A DNA stretch of 64,000 nt from Pseudoalteromonas denitrificans DSM 6059 (GCF_900112265.1 NZ_FOLO01000004.1:122683-186682), one strand, 5' to 3'. Shown: positions 1 to 9,912, counted from the stretch's first letter. The notes: a model not told the origin generated them from the sequence alone. Numbers and translations: made by a program.

Positions 1-960
1 CATCTTTTCCTGCTATACCGTCTTTGCCATCTAAACCGTTAGCACCATCTTTTCCTGCTATACCGTCTTTACCATCTAAACCGTTAGCGCCATCTATTCC
101 TGCTATACCGTCTTTGCCATTTGAACCGTTAGTGCCATCTCTTCCTGCTATACCGTCTTTGCCATCTAGGCCTTTGTCACCCTTAGCAACAAATAATTTC
201 CAATTTTGACTATCCAGTTCAGGCATTTTACTTTCATTATCACTTTGTAAATTATTTAAAGTTATATAAGTATTACCTTGATAAGTTACAAAATCATTTT
301 TTACATATTCCGTATTTTGATCCCATACACCTCTAAATCTCAACCCATCTTTACCGTCTTTACCAGCTATACCGTCAACCCCGTTTGTTCCATCTAAACC
401 GTCTTTACCAGCTGTACCGTCAACCCCATTTTTTCCAGCTAAACCGTCTTTACCAGCTATACCGTCAACCCCGTTTTTTCCATCTAAACCGTCTTTACCA
501 GCTATACCGTCAACTCCATTTTTTCCATCTAAACCGTCTTTACCAGCTATACCGTCAACTCCATTTTTTCCATCTAGGCCCTTATCTCCTTTAGAAACTA
601 ATAGTTGCCAATTACTACTATCAAGTTTTGGGGTTAGACTTTCACTGCTACTTTGTAAATTATTTAAAGCTATAAAAACACTTCCTTGATAAGTTACAAA
701 ATCATTTTTTATATATTGGGAGTTTTGATCCCATAAACCTTTTGATTCAAAACCACTTTTACCATCTAATCCATTAATACCGTCTTTACCATCTAATCCA
801 TTAACACCGTCTTTACCATCTAATCCATTAACACCGTCTTTACCATCTAATCCATTAACACCGTCTTTACCATCTAATCCATTTACACCGTCTTTACCAT
901 CTAATCCATTTACACCATCTTTTCCATCTACTCCAGCTTTCCCTTCAAGTCCAGAAGGTG
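1..960. repeat. In-frame tandem repeats encoding Gly-X-Y triplets
   Basis: Three tandem arrays lie inside the collagen-like gene. From about 960 to 765 the unit is 27 bases (nine residues, reading G-L-D-G-K-D-G-V-N). From about 590 to 350 the unit is 45 bases (fifteen residues built from GKNGVDGIAGKDGLD). From about 185 to the edge another 45-base unit reads GANGLDGKDGIAGKD. Copies within each array are nearly identical at the DNA level, so copy number could change by recombination or slippage. Confidence 0.85.
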
Positions 961-1399
961 AACCAACCCACTCTCCAAACTCATTTATTATCATTTCTCC
1001 AGCAACAAATATACTTGATGCATCAACTTGACCTTTTACTGAACTTGCAACTTTAGCATGGTAAGCTTTAGGGAAAGTATCAATAGACAGTCGTGGTGAC
1101 ATCTCAGTATCATCTTCTATTTTAATGCCCAAATTGATGTTTGAACGTGAAAATATAGATTCATTAATAGGGTTTACTGAGCCCAAGTTAATTTGATATA
1201 CCCCAGCTATAAATTCAACATTTCGAATAGACTGCCAAAGTAATAGTTCTTCATCGTAAAGGCTAAAAGTTACATTAAAAGTACCTTCTACTGGCTCTTG
1301 AGAGTTACTATTAGTTAAAGTTCCTTGATGATTTAGTTCAGCGGAAAATCCAGACATTGAGGCAAGAGAGAGTAAAACTGCCAATGTAGTTTTTTTCAT
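1..1399 (-). CDS. Secreted collagen-like repeat protein (partial, C-terminus beyond window)
   Basis: The frame is open from ATG at 1399 to the window edge, about 466 codons without a stop. A signal peptide of about 20 residues ends in GFSA. Residues ~21-140 resemble the N-terminal domain common in bacterial collagen-like proteins (NHQG start, SLYD, LWQS, MSPR, then AYHA). From about residue 146 there are Gly-X-Y triplets in three blocks with different repeat units. The blocks are separated by two ~50-residue modules (about 748-590 and 335-185) with WDQN, DFVTYQG and NW[QK]L, which look like a small aromatic carbohydrate-binding-type fold ending in KGDKG. It probably acts at the cell surface or outside the cell; the ligand is unknown. 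It follows a lipoprotein gene by 88 bases on the same strand. Confidence 0.85.
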   Translation of the reverse strand, partial: MKKTTLAVLLSLASMSGFSAELNHQGTLTNSNSQEPVEGTFNVTFSLYDEELLLWQSIRNVEFIAGVYQINLGSVNPINESIFSRSNINLGIKIEDDTEMSPRLSIDTFPKAYHAKVASSVKGQVDASSIFVAGEMIINEFGEWVGSPSGLEGKAGVDGKDGVNGLDGKDGVNGLDGKDGVNGLDGKDGVNGLDGKDGVNGLDGKDGINGLDGKSGFESKGLWDQNSQYIKNDFVTYQGSVFIALNNLQSSSESLTPKLDSSNWQLLVSKGDKGLDGKNGVDGIAGKDGLDGKNGVDGIAGKDGLDGKNGVDGIAGKDGLAGKNGVDGTAGKDGLDGTNGVDGIAGKDGKDGLRFRGVWDQNTEYVKNDFVTYQGNTYITLNNLQSDNESKMPELDSQNWKLFVAKGDKGLDGKDGIAGRDGTNGSNGKDGIAGIDGANGLDGKDGIAGKDGANGLDGKDGIAGKD

Positions 1400-1487
1400 T
1401 GTAATTATTCCATGTATATTTTTTATTAAAATAAGCAACTAACTCGCTATCTGAGCAGGTTGTTTTGGTAAAGTGATTAAATAGTTT

Positions 1488-1796
1488 TTAATTCGAAGGT
1501 GACAATACCAGCGCTTGACTTTTAAGTTGAAATCGGTTGCTTACAGTTAAAGCTGGTTGGACAGTCGTTTGAGCTGAGATATCAAAACGACCAGAACTTA
1601 TTTCCTGCCTTAGAGGCACAAAAGTAGATGATTCCTTAATCATTTGATTAGGTGTTTCTATTTTAGAAGCTGGGGGGGGATCAGTAACTATTACTGTTTC
1701 TTGTTCATTTTTTTCACTTGGGCTTTTATCTCCTCCACAACCAGTTTGAATTACCAAGCAGGTCAGAGCAACTAAAAATTTAGCGCGTAGTATCAT
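1488..1796 (-). CDS. Small putative lipoprotein
   Basis: A 102-residue protein with a hydrophobic N-terminus ending in VIQTGC-GG, a plausible although imperfect lipobox (Gln rather than Leu at -3). This predicts lipidation at the Cys and an envelope location. The rest is a low-complexity linker (acidic, then PPP) followed by a short Ser/Thr/Gln-rich tail, with no recognised domain. The gene lies just upstream of the collagen-like gene on the same strand, so the two may be co-transcribed and the lipoprotein could serve the same surface structure; this is inference. A run of eight G on the + strand at 1672-1679 lies inside the gene. Confidence 0.6.
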   Translation of the reverse strand: MILRAKFLVALTCLVIQTGCGGDKSPSEKNEQETVIVTDPPPASKIETPNQMIKESSTFVPLRQEISSGRFDISAQTTVQPALTVSNRFQLKSQALVLSPSN

Positions 1797-1917
1797 TATA
1801 TAATTCCATTTATATTTTAACTATTACTTTTCAATTGCTTACTATACACATCTGCACCTATAATAACCACAAGAATATTTTTTAATTCATTTATTATCAA
1901 TCAATTTTATTTAAAAA

Positions 1918-1934
1918 TCGGGAGATCCTCCCGA
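1918..1934 (-). terminator. Orphan intrinsic terminator, minus strand
   Basis: A 7-bp perfect stem (TCGGGAG / CTCCCGA, loop ATC) is followed on the minus strand by TTTTTAAAT. No annotated minus-strand gene ends here: the lipoprotein gene starts 122 bases further on and fnr is on the other strand. It implies a short minus-strand transcript or a decayed gene. Confidence 0.55.
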
Positions 1935-2040
1935 ATATGCACCTATTTAGCTTCAATTAAGCTTGCTAACATACCTCGCACTTTCTCAGTACCAAAAAAT
2001 AAAAGAATGCTTTTTGCTTTATTAAATGAGTGGAGTTTCA

Positions 2041-2814
2041 ATGAATTTTAAAAATATAACCAAAATAAGAAGCAACTTTCAAATTAGCTGTAATAACTGC
2101 AATATCAGCCAACTCTGTTTACCTGTTATGTTCAATGAAGATGAAATGGGTAGGCTCGACGATATTATAGGTCGAAAAAAACCTTATCATAAGGGCGATT
2201 TTTTATATAAAGCAGGAAGTAAAGTTGAATCAATTTTTGCGATTCGATCAGGTTCATTTAAGTCATATATTATTACCGATGAAGGTGAAGAGCAAATAAC
2301 AAATTTTCACCTCGCAGGAGATTTACTCGGCTTTGATAGTCTTGCTGACATGAAACATAAAAGTTATAGCCAAGCCATGGAAACAGGGATGATCTGTGAA
2401 ATCCCACTTGATACTTTAGATACATTATCAAATAAAATACCGCATCTAAGACGTCAAGTATTAAGGATAATGAGTAAAGAAATCAATGAAGGACAAAAAA
2501 TGTTACTTCAATTGAATAAAAACACCGCAGAACAACGACTTGCAATTTACATTTCTAATTTATCTAAGCGATTTGGACAAAGAGGGTTTTCTGATAAGGA
2601 CATTATTTTAACTATGACAAGAGGTGAAATTGGTAACTATTTAGGATTAACAGTTGAAACTGTTTGTAGATTGTTGAGTAAATTACAAAAAGAAAACATC
2701 ATTCAAACTAAAGGAAAGTTTATAACGATATTGAATTTTGAAATGCTGAATAATATCACTCTAAAGATCCCTGCATTAGTGTCAAATATTCAAGTTGTTG
2801 GTTTTAACGATTAA
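2041..2814 (+). CDS. fnr: FNR-type anaerobic transcription regulator with [4Fe-4S] motif
   Basis: A Crp/Fnr-family DNA-binding protein that senses oxygen through an iron-sulfur cluster and switches genes for anaerobic respiration. All four cluster ligands of E. coli FNR are present: three in the N-terminal C-x2-C-x5-C segment (C17, C20, C26 from this start) and one at C119 in TGMICEIP. The cyclic-nucleotide-like barrel precedes a C-terminal helix-turn-helix containing [15 protein letters not shown], close to the E. coli recognition helix. The ATG at 2041 is preferred to the in-frame ATG at 2026 because GGAG at 2032-2035 is correctly spaced before it. It converges on glnS. Confidence 0.93.
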   Translation: MNFKNITKIRSNFQISCNNCNISQLCLPVMFNEDEMGRLDDIIGRKKPYHKGDFLYKAGSKVESIFAIRSGSFKSYIITDEGEEQITNFHLAGDLLGFDSLADMKHKSYSQAMETGMICEIPLDTLDTLSNKIPHLRRQVLRIMSKEINEGQKMLLQLNKNTAEQRLAIYISNLSKRFGQRGFSDKDIILTMTRGEIGNYLGLTVETVCRLLSKLQKENIIQTKGKFITILNFEMLNNITLKIPALVSNIQVVGFND

Positions 2815-2829
2815 TATATTAAAAAATAT

Positions 2830-2855
2830 AAAGCAGTTTCTAATGAAACTGCTTT
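2830..2855. terminator. Bidirectional terminator between fnr and glnS
   Basis: Inverted repeat AAGCAGTTTC / GAAACTGCTT with loop TAAT between two convergent genes. The minus strand has a T-rich tail (TATATTTTTT), so it is strongest for glnS. Confidence 0.8.
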
Positions 2856-2868
2856 AGTCTTAAATATA

Positions 2869-4521
2869 TTATTTACCTTCTACCTTACCCCATGAATCAC
2901 GCAGACCCACAGTTTGGTTAAAGACTAAATCGTCATGCTTGTTGTCACGACAAAAATATCCTGTACGCTCAAACTGAAAGCTCTGTTCTTTCTGGGCATC
3001 CACCAAAGATGGCTCTAAAACCGCGTTATTGGCAATTGTCAAAGAGTCCGGGTTTAATTCGCTGTCTGCATCTGGATTTGCAACATTAAAAAGTCTGTCA
3101 TAAAGTCTGACTTGTGCTTTTATGCCTTTAGATGCTGATACCCAATGGATCACACCTTTAACTTTTCTGCCATCACTTGGATTTTTACCTAATGTTTCAG
3201 GATCATAACTACAATAAACGGTTGTTATGTTACCATCAGCATCTTCATCATAGCGATTTGCTTTGATCACATATGCATTACGTAAACGCACTTCTTTTTC
3301 AAGAACTAAACGCTTAAATTTTTTGTTAGCTTCAATTCTAAAGTCTTCACGCTCTATGTACAACTCACGCGTGAAAGGCAATATACGCTTACCCATTTCT
3401 TCTTTATTAGGATGATTAGGGGCATTTAGTTCTTCTACATTGTTCTCATCAAAGTTTTCAATGATAACTTTAATAGGATCTAGAACAGCCATAGCACGAG
3501 GTGCATTATCGTTTAAGTCTTCACGAATACACGCTTCTAACATCCCCATTTCAACTGTGTTTTGTTGTTTGGTAACACCAATGCGGCTGCTAAACTCACG
3601 AATTGAAGCAGGTGTATAACCGCGTCGTCGTAAACCTGCAATTGTAGGCATACGCGGATCATCCCAGCCTTCAACTAAGTTATTTTCGACTAAGTCGTTT
3701 AACTTACGTTTAGACATTAATGTGTATTCAAGATTTAAACGTGAAAACTCTATTTGCTGAGGTTTACACGCTATTGAGATATTTTCTAATACCCAATCAT
3801 ATAAACGTCGGTTATCTTGGAATTCGAGTGTACATAAAGAGTGTGTGATCCCTTCCAATGCATCTGAGATACAATGGGTAAAATCGTACATAGGATAAAT
3901 ACACCATTTATCACCAGTTTGATGATGTTCAACAAAACGAATTCGATAAATAATAGGGTCGCGCAATACCATGAAAGAACTGGCCATATCAATTTTAGCG
4001 CGAAGTACACACTCGCCTTCTTTAAATTCACCATTTTTCATTTTGGTAAATAAAGCTAAGTTTTCTTCAACAGACGTTTCACGATAAGGACTATTTTTAC
4101 CTGGCTCAGTAAGTGTACCGCGATACTCTCTTGCTTGTTCTGGACTTAAAAAACACACATAAGCCAAACCTTTTTCTATTAGCTCTACAGCATAAGCGTG
4201 TAATTTATCAAAATAGTTTGATGAATAATTGATTTCACCGTGCCATTGAAAACCTAACCACTTTACATCTTCTTGAATTGCATTTACGTAATCAACATCT
4301 TCTTTTTCTGGATTTGTATCGTCAAAACGTAAATTACATAAACCATTATAATCTTGTGCAATGCCAAAGTTTAAGCAAATTGATTTTGCATGACCTATAT
4401 GTAAAAAACCATTTGGCTCTGGTGGAAAACGCGTATGTGTTGCTGAATGTTTTCCTGATGCAAGGTCATCGTCAATTATTGTACGAATGAAGTTGCTTGG
4501 GCGATTTTCAATCTCCGCCAT
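2869..4521 (-). CDS. glnS: Glutaminyl-tRNA synthetase
   Basis: A class I aminoacyl-tRNA synthetase that charges tRNA-Gln with glutamine in the cytoplasm. The 550-residue length matches the family. The HIGH signature lies at residues 41-44 within [14 protein letters not shown], and the KMSKS-equivalent is MSKRK at about 269-273; both are typical of gammaproteobacterial GlnRS, which was derived from a eukaryotic-type enzyme. The C-terminal half is the beta-barrel anticodon-binding region. It stands alone between the fnr-side terminator and rmuC. Confidence 0.97.
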   Translation of the reverse strand: MAEIENRPSNFIRTIIDDDLASGKHSATHTRFPPEPNGFLHIGHAKSICLNFGIAQDYNGLCNLRFDDTNPEKEDVDYVNAIQEDVKWLGFQWHGEINYSSNYFDKLHAYAVELIEKGLAYVCFLSPEQAREYRGTLTEPGKNSPYRETSVEENLALFTKMKNGEFKEGECVLRAKIDMASSFMVLRDPIIYRIRFVEHHQTGDKWCIYPMYDFTHCISDALEGITHSLCTLEFQDNRRLYDWVLENISIACKPQQIEFSRLNLEYTLMSKRKLNDLVENNLVEGWDDPRMPTIAGLRRRGYTPASIREFSSRIGVTKQQNTVEMGMLEACIREDLNDNAPRAMAVLDPIKVIIENFDENNVEELNAPNHPNKEEMGKRILPFTRELYIEREDFRIEANKKFKRLVLEKEVRLRNAYVIKANRYDEDADGNITTVYCSYDPETLGKNPSDGRKVKGVIHWVSASKGIKAQVRLYDRLFNVANPDADSELNPDSLTIANNAVLEPSLVDAQKEQSFQFERTGYFCRDNKHDDLVFNQTVGLRDSWGKVEGK

Positions 4522-4633
4522 GGAATATATATCCTCTAAAATAAGTGCTACATTTTTATTTAATATTGCAAAGCATTATTACAAATCTGCGTAGTAATTG
4601 CAGTACTTTAATAATGCAATCAAGTTATTTTTT

Positions 4634-6070
4634 CTATTGTAGCTTTGGTATTGAATCATTTTCCTCACAAAAACTAATTTGTGACTTTTCAACCATTTCT
4701 TGCGGTAATGGTTTTTTAACCTTAATATTGAGCGATTTCATTTCCTCGGCTTTTTTTACTAAATTTCCGCGTCCTTCGCTTAATTTTTTCATTGCATCAC
4801 TGTAACTTGTTTCTGCTCGCTCAATATTGATGCCTACTTTTTTCATATCATCAACAAAACCTACAAGTTTATCATAAATACTGCCCGCTTTTTCAGCTAT
4901 CTCTTGTGCATTTCTATTTTGATATTCCATTCGCCACATATTATTGATTGTTCTCAAAGCAACCATTAAATTATTAGGACTTACTAGCATAATATTTTTT
5001 TCAAGCGCAAATTGTACTAAGGTGGGCTCATGCTCTAAAGCAGCATTAAAAGCTGGTTCAACAGGAATAAACATCAGTACATAGTCTAAACTTTTTATTC
5101 CGTGTAGCATTTGATAATCTTTTGCACTTAATTCTTTGATATGGTTTTTGATTGCGTTTATATGATCTTTTAATGCCGTTGTTTGTTCGGCTTCTATTTG
5201 TGCATTGTGGTAACGTTCATACGCCACTAAAACCATTTTAGAATCAACAACAACATCTTTACCTTGTGGTAAATGAATGACAACATCTGGTTTATATGCT
5301 TTTCCTATTTCATTTTTAAGGTGTAATTGCGTTTCATATTCATGTCCTTCTCGAAGTCCTGAGCCTTGCAAAACACGCTCGAGTACAACCTCCCCCCAAG
5401 TTCCTTGTTTTTTATTATCCCCTTTTAATGCTTGTGTTAATGCATTTGCATCTAAACTCATTTTTAAATTAAGTTCTTTTAAACCAGAAATTTCTGATTT
5501 TAGTGCATGACGTTCTTTCGCTTCACTTGTATAAACATCACTGACTTGTTTACTAAAACTTGATAATTGGTCTTTAAGGGGGGTTAATAAAAGATCCAAT
5601 CCACTTTTATTTTGTTGTGCAAAATTAGATGTTTTTTCAGTAAAAATTTTGTTTGCAATATTTTCAAACTGTGCTGAAAGCCTTTCTTCTGACTTTTCTA
5701 ATAAAGCAATTTTATCGATATAAGCGGTTGTTGATTCGTCTTGTTTAGCAACTAATGCTTTTTGTTCAGATAATTTATCTTGTGTGATCTCAAGTCTATC
5801 TTCTAAAACCCTTAAACTATTTTGCATAGTATGTATTTCATCAAATTTAGCTTCAAGGCGTGTTTTGGTAACTAAATACTGATCTTTGTATCTATTAGAG
5901 TTATGTTCAATTTGCTTTTCTGTTTGCTTAAATGCATCGATTGTTTCTAACAAAGTTGCATTTTGATTTTTATATTTAGTCAATTTATTTTTTAAATTAA
6001 AAAATACAAAAACAATGCTAAATACAAGAATCACAAATGCTAAAATCAAGATTTGTTCAAGTTGAGTCAA
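4634..6070 (-). CDS. rmuC: RmuC-family DNA recombination protein
   Basis: A 478-residue protein with an N-terminal membrane helix (about residues 6-25), a long coiled coil (about 28-200) and a C-terminal RmuC domain with nuclease-like fold (GTWGEVVLERVL at ~223, then PDVVIHLP and VVVDSKM at ~259-277). Family members limit DNA inversions and rearrangements at repeats in E. coli; the exact biochemical activity is poorly known. The start codon is TTG, preceded by AAGGGA at good spacing, and no better ATG lies nearby. It follows the coiled-coil membrane protein gene on the same strand by 52 bases and may be co-transcribed with it. Confidence 0.92.
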   Translation of the reverse strand: MTQLEQILILAFVILVFSIVFVFFNLKNKLTKYKNQNATLLETIDAFKQTEKQIEHNSNRYKDQYLVTKTRLEAKFDEIHTMQNSLRVLEDRLEITQDKLSEQKALVAKQDESTTAYIDKIALLEKSEERLSAQFENIANKIFTEKTSNFAQQNKSGLDLLLTPLKDQLSSFSKQVSDVYTSEAKERHALKSEISGLKELNLKMSLDANALTQALKGDNKKQGTWGEVVLERVLQGSGLREGHEYETQLHLKNEIGKAYKPDVVIHLPQGKDVVVDSKMVLVAYERYHNAQIEAEQTTALKDHINAIKNHIKELSAKDYQMLHGIKSLDYVLMFIPVEPAFNAALEHEPTLVQFALEKNIMLVSPNNLMVALRTINNMWRMEYQNRNAQEIAEKAGSIYDKLVGFVDDMKKVGINIERAETSYSDAMKKLSEGRGNLVKKAEEMKSLNIKVKKPLPQEMVEKSQISFCEENDSIPKLQ

Positions 6071-6122
6071 TGGCTTCCCTTATTAGATTTTCGTTTTTTA
6101 TCAATGACTACATGGTGATTCA

Positions 6123-6878
6123 TTAAAGTTGTGGTGTATCAGCTGTATTTTTCACTTGAGACATATTCAATTCAAGTTCATTTAATCGCGTATTCAAATG
6201 ATCATTTTGCTGCTTTAACTGTGTCAACTGTACTTTTAAAGCAGCTAATTTTCGTTCTTTTTCTGATGCTTTCATTTCAAATTCAAGCAAGGTTTCTTTG
6301 AATCCTTGAATGTTATTATTTCTTAGGGATATTTGTTTATTAAAATTTTCAGTTATTTGATTCTGCTCTATTGATATCGCATTAATGGAAGCTAACTGTT
6401 CATTAAGCTGCACCTTTTGTTGTTTCGTTTGCTCCTGCACTGTATTAGTGAGCGCTGTGATATCTTTTTGATTTTTACGCCATGCTGAAGCCCATAATTT
6501 ATCCATTTGCTTCCATAATTCAGAGGTTTTATCTGAAAGTTGTGATGTTTGTTCAGATAAGTCTTTCACTCTTGTTTGCATTGCAATAGCTGAAGACCCC
6601 ATTTCCTCATCTGTCGCCGATAACGCATTTTCTAAAACCTGAATTCGGTTTTGTGATGCTTTCAAAACCACATTCTGTTGGTACATAAACCAAGATGTGC
6701 CTGAAAATAAAGCTAATGTTAATAAAATAGGCAATGGCGACTTTTTAGTCGTTTGTATATTTGATGACTCAGGAAGTGTTTTTTTTATATCAGGGACATT
6801 ACTTTGTCTTTTATGTTTTATATCTTCTTTTTCTAATACGATACTTGGAATGTGTTCATCTGAATGATTTTTTTGCAT
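6123..6878 (-). CDS. Single-pass membrane protein with long coiled coil, function unknown
   Basis: A 251-residue protein. A polar N-terminal segment (~1-45) leads into one hydrophobic helix (~48-66) and then a long Gln/Lys/Glu-rich region (~70-245) with heptad-like leucines, predicted as a coiled coil facing the periplasm if the N-terminus is inside. There is no catalytic motif. It has a good ribosome site (AAAGGG four bases before ATG). It lies between aceK and rmuC on the same strand; RmuC is also a membrane-anchored coiled-coil protein, but a functional link is speculation. Confidence 0.7.
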   Translation of the reverse strand: MQKNHSDEHIPSIVLEKEDIKHKRQSNVPDIKKTLPESSNIQTTKKSPLPILLTLALFSGTSWFMYQQNVVLKASQNRIQVLENALSATDEEMGSSAIAMQTRVKDLSEQTSQLSDKTSELWKQMDKLWASAWRKNQKDITALTNTVQEQTKQQKVQLNEQLASINAISIEQNQITENFNKQISLRNNNIQGFKETLLEFEMKASEKERKLAALKVQLTQLKQQNDHLNTRLNELELNMSQVKNTADTPQL

Positions 6879-6998
6879 TTTTATCCCTTTATTATAATTT
6901 TTCTGGCTGCAATAATTATTTTTTCAATATGCTTTAACTATCTTGACACAAGGGGCGCAGCTAAATTGCAGTATAAAGGGAGTTATACAATAAAACTA

Positions 6999-8771
6999 TC
7001 AATTACGATTAAAACGCCATTTATCTTTATATGGAAATACATCTGCAATTTCGCCATCTTGAATACTTTTTTGCAGTTTTTGCCAATAAACCGCATCAAA
7101 TAGGTCACTATGATAAAACTCAAAATATTTTTTTGCTTTTAAGTTGGAAGATAAAAATATTGAAAATTGCTCAGGAAAAACATCATTTGGTTCAATATCA
7201 AACCAAGGTTCATTGGATAATTCATCAAATGTATTATCGGCTTGTGGAATAGACTTAAAATGACATTCAAGTAAAGGGCAAATTTCATCATAATCATAAA
7301 AAACGACTCTCCCCCAACGTGTCACTCCAAAGTTTTTCATTAACATATCTCCAGGAAAAATATTTGCTGCCGCCAATTGCTTTATTGCATTACCATATTC
7401 GAACATGACATTTTTCAGCTCAATATCATCGCTTTGTTTTACAAATAGATTAAGCGGTAGCATTTTTCGTTCTACATAAACATGTTTTAATATCAAAGCA
7501 TTACCACTAATAATAATATTATTGCCAGCCTTTTGTTTTAATTCGATTAATATTTCTTGACTAAAACGAGATAAATCAAATGCGAGATACCTAAACTCTT
7601 GTGTATCAACCAAACGACCAATACGATCAGCATTTTTTACAAAATCATATTTTTCCATCACACCTTTTCGCGTTATATTTTTTGGCGGGGTAAATGTATC
7701 TTTTATAATTTTATAAACATATTCTGAGTTTTGAGTTGTAAATACCAACATCACCATGCCTTTAATACCAGGAGCACTAATATATTTCTCACCTGTAGGC
7801 ATGTCTTTTGTAGAGTCAACTTTATATCTATAAAACTCTGTTTTTGCATGTTTGATAAATCCAATTGCATTAAATAGCTCAAAGCGCTGTTTACGAGGTA
7901 ATAATTGACATAAATAATCAACATATCGTACAGGTTGATCTGTATCTACCATAAAATAAGCACGAGCAAAACCAAATAACATACTTAGCTGCCCTTCTCC
8001 AATAATAAAGGCATCTACAAATAATTCACCATTGTCATTATTTAAAATAGGCAAAGCAAATGGCACACATCGATTATCGTCATCATCAATTATTCTTCCA
8101 ATAATGTAGGTTGCTTTATTTCTAAAAAATAAAGACTTTGCAAACTCTATATGGCAATTTTCAATACTGAGCATATCACCATCAAATTTACGTAAAATTT
8201 GATTAATAGAGCTGATATCTCTTTGAATATCTTCAAAGGGTATTCTAAATTTAAAATAATTTAAAAGTTGCTCTAGTGCACTAATAACACCCGTAGCACT
8301 ATCTAAATGACACAATATTTCATTTGTAGATCTTGTTTTTGGCTTAAATTGTTCTTGTAAAATAAATAAATGAACATCGCGTTTATTTTCATCCCCTTTA
8401 ATACTTCCAAATACAGAATTAAAGAATGTTTGCCCTATTAATGCATTTTCATGATTTATGATCAAAGTCGCAAATTGATGTTTAGCTTCATGCCAAAGTG
8501 ATGTTTCCATATATTCTTCATATGCAATACTTTTAATTGCATGAGCTGTATTTTCTACTTTATTTTCATAAATTTTCAACCTTAACTTCATGGCATCTTG
8601 TACTTCATGCCAGGCAGCACGCTCAAAACGAGATTGTGCCGCTAAAGTAATGTTTAAAAAGTCAGCAAACATAGATTCAAAACCAGCTAAAATAGCACGT
8701 GAAATTTTTACACTAATGACATGATTAATGGACTTATTATCCTCTGCGTGATCAATTATTCTATTTGCCAC
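6999..8771 (-). CDS. aceK: Isocitrate dehydrogenase kinase/phosphatase
   Basis: A bifunctional enzyme that inactivates isocitrate dehydrogenase by phosphorylating its active-site serine and reverses this, diverting carbon to the glyoxylate shunt on acetate or fatty acids. The 590 residues cover the whole family. The nucleotide-binding loop SAPGIKGMVMLVF lies at about 332-344 and the catalytic segment KNFGVTRWGRVVFYDYDE is in the C-terminal third. It starts at GTG with upstream AAGG. It is not next to aceB/aceA but lies 1.7 kb from its substrate gene icd, with a LysR regulator divergent from it across 105 bases. Confidence 0.95.
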   Translation of the reverse strand: MANRIIDHAEDNKSINHVISVKISRAILAGFESMFADFLNITLAAQSRFERAAWHEVQDAMKLRLKIYENKVENTAHAIKSIAYEEYMETSLWHEAKHQFATLIINHENALIGQTFFNSVFGSIKGDENKRDVHLFILQEQFKPKTRSTNEILCHLDSATGVISALEQLLNYFKFRIPFEDIQRDISSINQILRKFDGDMLSIENCHIEFAKSLFFRNKATYIIGRIIDDDDNRCVPFALPILNNDNGELFVDAFIIGEGQLSMLFGFARAYFMVDTDQPVRYVDYLCQLLPRKQRFELFNAIGFIKHAKTEFYRYKVDSTKDMPTGEKYISAPGIKGMVMLVFTTQNSEYVYKIIKDTFTPPKNITRKGVMEKYDFVKNADRIGRLVDTQEFRYLAFDLSRFSQEILIELKQKAGNNIIISGNALILKHVYVERKMLPLNLFVKQSDDIELKNVMFEYGNAIKQLAAANIFPGDMLMKNFGVTRWGRVVFYDYDEICPLLECHFKSIPQADNTFDELSNEPWFDIEPNDVFPEQFSIFLSSNLKAKKYFEFYHSDLFDAVYWQKLQKSIQDGEIADVFPYKDKWRFNRN

Positions 8772-8876
8772 TATAAACCTTACCTATATCGACTATTTTC
8801 GTATGAATATTTACTCACCTTAACAATCAGGGTTTAATTGAAATAATTTATATATTGAATAAGTAACATTGATGCA

Positions 8877-9824
8877 ATGAATATTAGAAATATAGACCTT
8901 AACCTCTTAGTATATTTAAACGTATTAATAGAAGAGCGCAGTGTTTCTAAAGCAGCAAACAAAGTTGCGTTAACACAGCCTGCAATGAGCAATGCATTAA
9001 GTAGACTCAGAACTTTATTTGATGATCCTTTACTTGTCAGAACAGCACAAGGAATGAGCCCAACAGAAAAAGCCAAAAAGATCAAACCTGAAATAGTGCT
9101 GTTTTTATCTATGGCTGAACAAATTACCCAACCAGATAAAGCATTTTCACCACAGCAAAGCAAAGTGACTTTTAGAATAATGACAAATGATTACATTGAA
9201 GCAACATTAATTGCGCCTTTCATTGCATCAATTCTAAAGACATCACCACATATTAATTTTGATATTTTGACACCAGGTGATATTGATTTGCAAGATATGG
9301 AAAAAGGATTGATAGACTTGGCAATTAATCGTTTTACATTTTTACCAAAGTCTTTCCATCAGGCAAAAATTTGGCGTGATAACTTTTGTTGCTTAACCCA
9401 TAAAAATAATTCATACGCAAAAAAAACAGATTTAGATACTTATTTAAATACTGATCATATATGGATCAACCGTTCCGGTTGGGGCGCTGAAACTGCAGTT
9501 ACCAACAAGTCAGGTTCTCAAAAATTAGGCTGGGTAGATGAAGCCTTGTGGCAAAATGATAAAACAAGAAATATTAGAGTATTTACACGACATTATATGA
9601 TGACACAGCTACTATTAGCACAATCTGAATTAATAGCGACCATACCCAGACGACAAGCTATGCTATACAAAAATGATCCTAATTTAGTCACTTTAAAAGT
9701 CCCTTTTCAAATTGTTCCTGTTGAGATAAAAATGATTTGGAGTCCATTATTGCACCACTCTAAAGCGCATCAATGGTTACGTAGAGCCTTGGGCGATTAT
9801 GCAAAAACAGTTCAAGATAGATAA
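8877..9824 (+). CDS. LysR-family transcriptional regulator
   Basis: A 315-residue protein with an N-terminal winged helix-turn-helix (residues ~5-65; SVSKAANKVALTQPAMSNALSRLR) and a C-terminal periplasmic-binding-like effector domain (~90-310). It resembles the NodD/LinR-like branch; the effector cannot be named. It is divergent from aceK with a 105-bp shared promoter region, the classic LysR arrangement, so aceK or the unknown gene downstream are reasonable first guesses for targets. The ribosome site is weak. Confidence 0.88.
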   Translation: MNIRNIDLNLLVYLNVLIEERSVSKAANKVALTQPAMSNALSRLRTLFDDPLLVRTAQGMSPTEKAKKIKPEIVLFLSMAEQITQPDKAFSPQQSKVTFRIMTNDYIEATLIAPFIASILKTSPHINFDILTPGDIDLQDMEKGLIDLAINRFTFLPKSFHQAKIWRDNFCCLTHKNNSYAKKTDLDTYLNTDHIWINRSGWGAETAVTNKSGSQKLGWVDEALWQNDKTRNIRVFTRHYMMTQLLLAQSELIATIPRRQAMLYKNDPNLVTLKVPFQIVPVEIKMIWSPLLHHSKAHQWLRRALGDYAKTVQDR

Positions 9825-9912
9825 TTAAAACCATTCTATTGATTTAATCAATATCAAATATTGAAAACAACAATTTCATTTATATTCATAAAAAGGCTAA
9901 TTTAAACCTAGG

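Noticed and set aside
24..594. Plus-strand open frames at 24-209 and 385-594
   Set aside because: They are antisense to the collagen repeats and only reflect their periodicity.
1..960. Regular repeats resembling a CRISPR array
   Set aside because: The repeats keep one reading frame of Gly-X-Y triplets on the minus strand, have no unique spacers and belong to a collagen-like gene.
9839..9851. FNR-box-like TTGATTTAATCAA
   Set aside because: The spacer between half-sites is 3 bases instead of 4, and it lies just past the LysR stop codon in AT-rich DNA.
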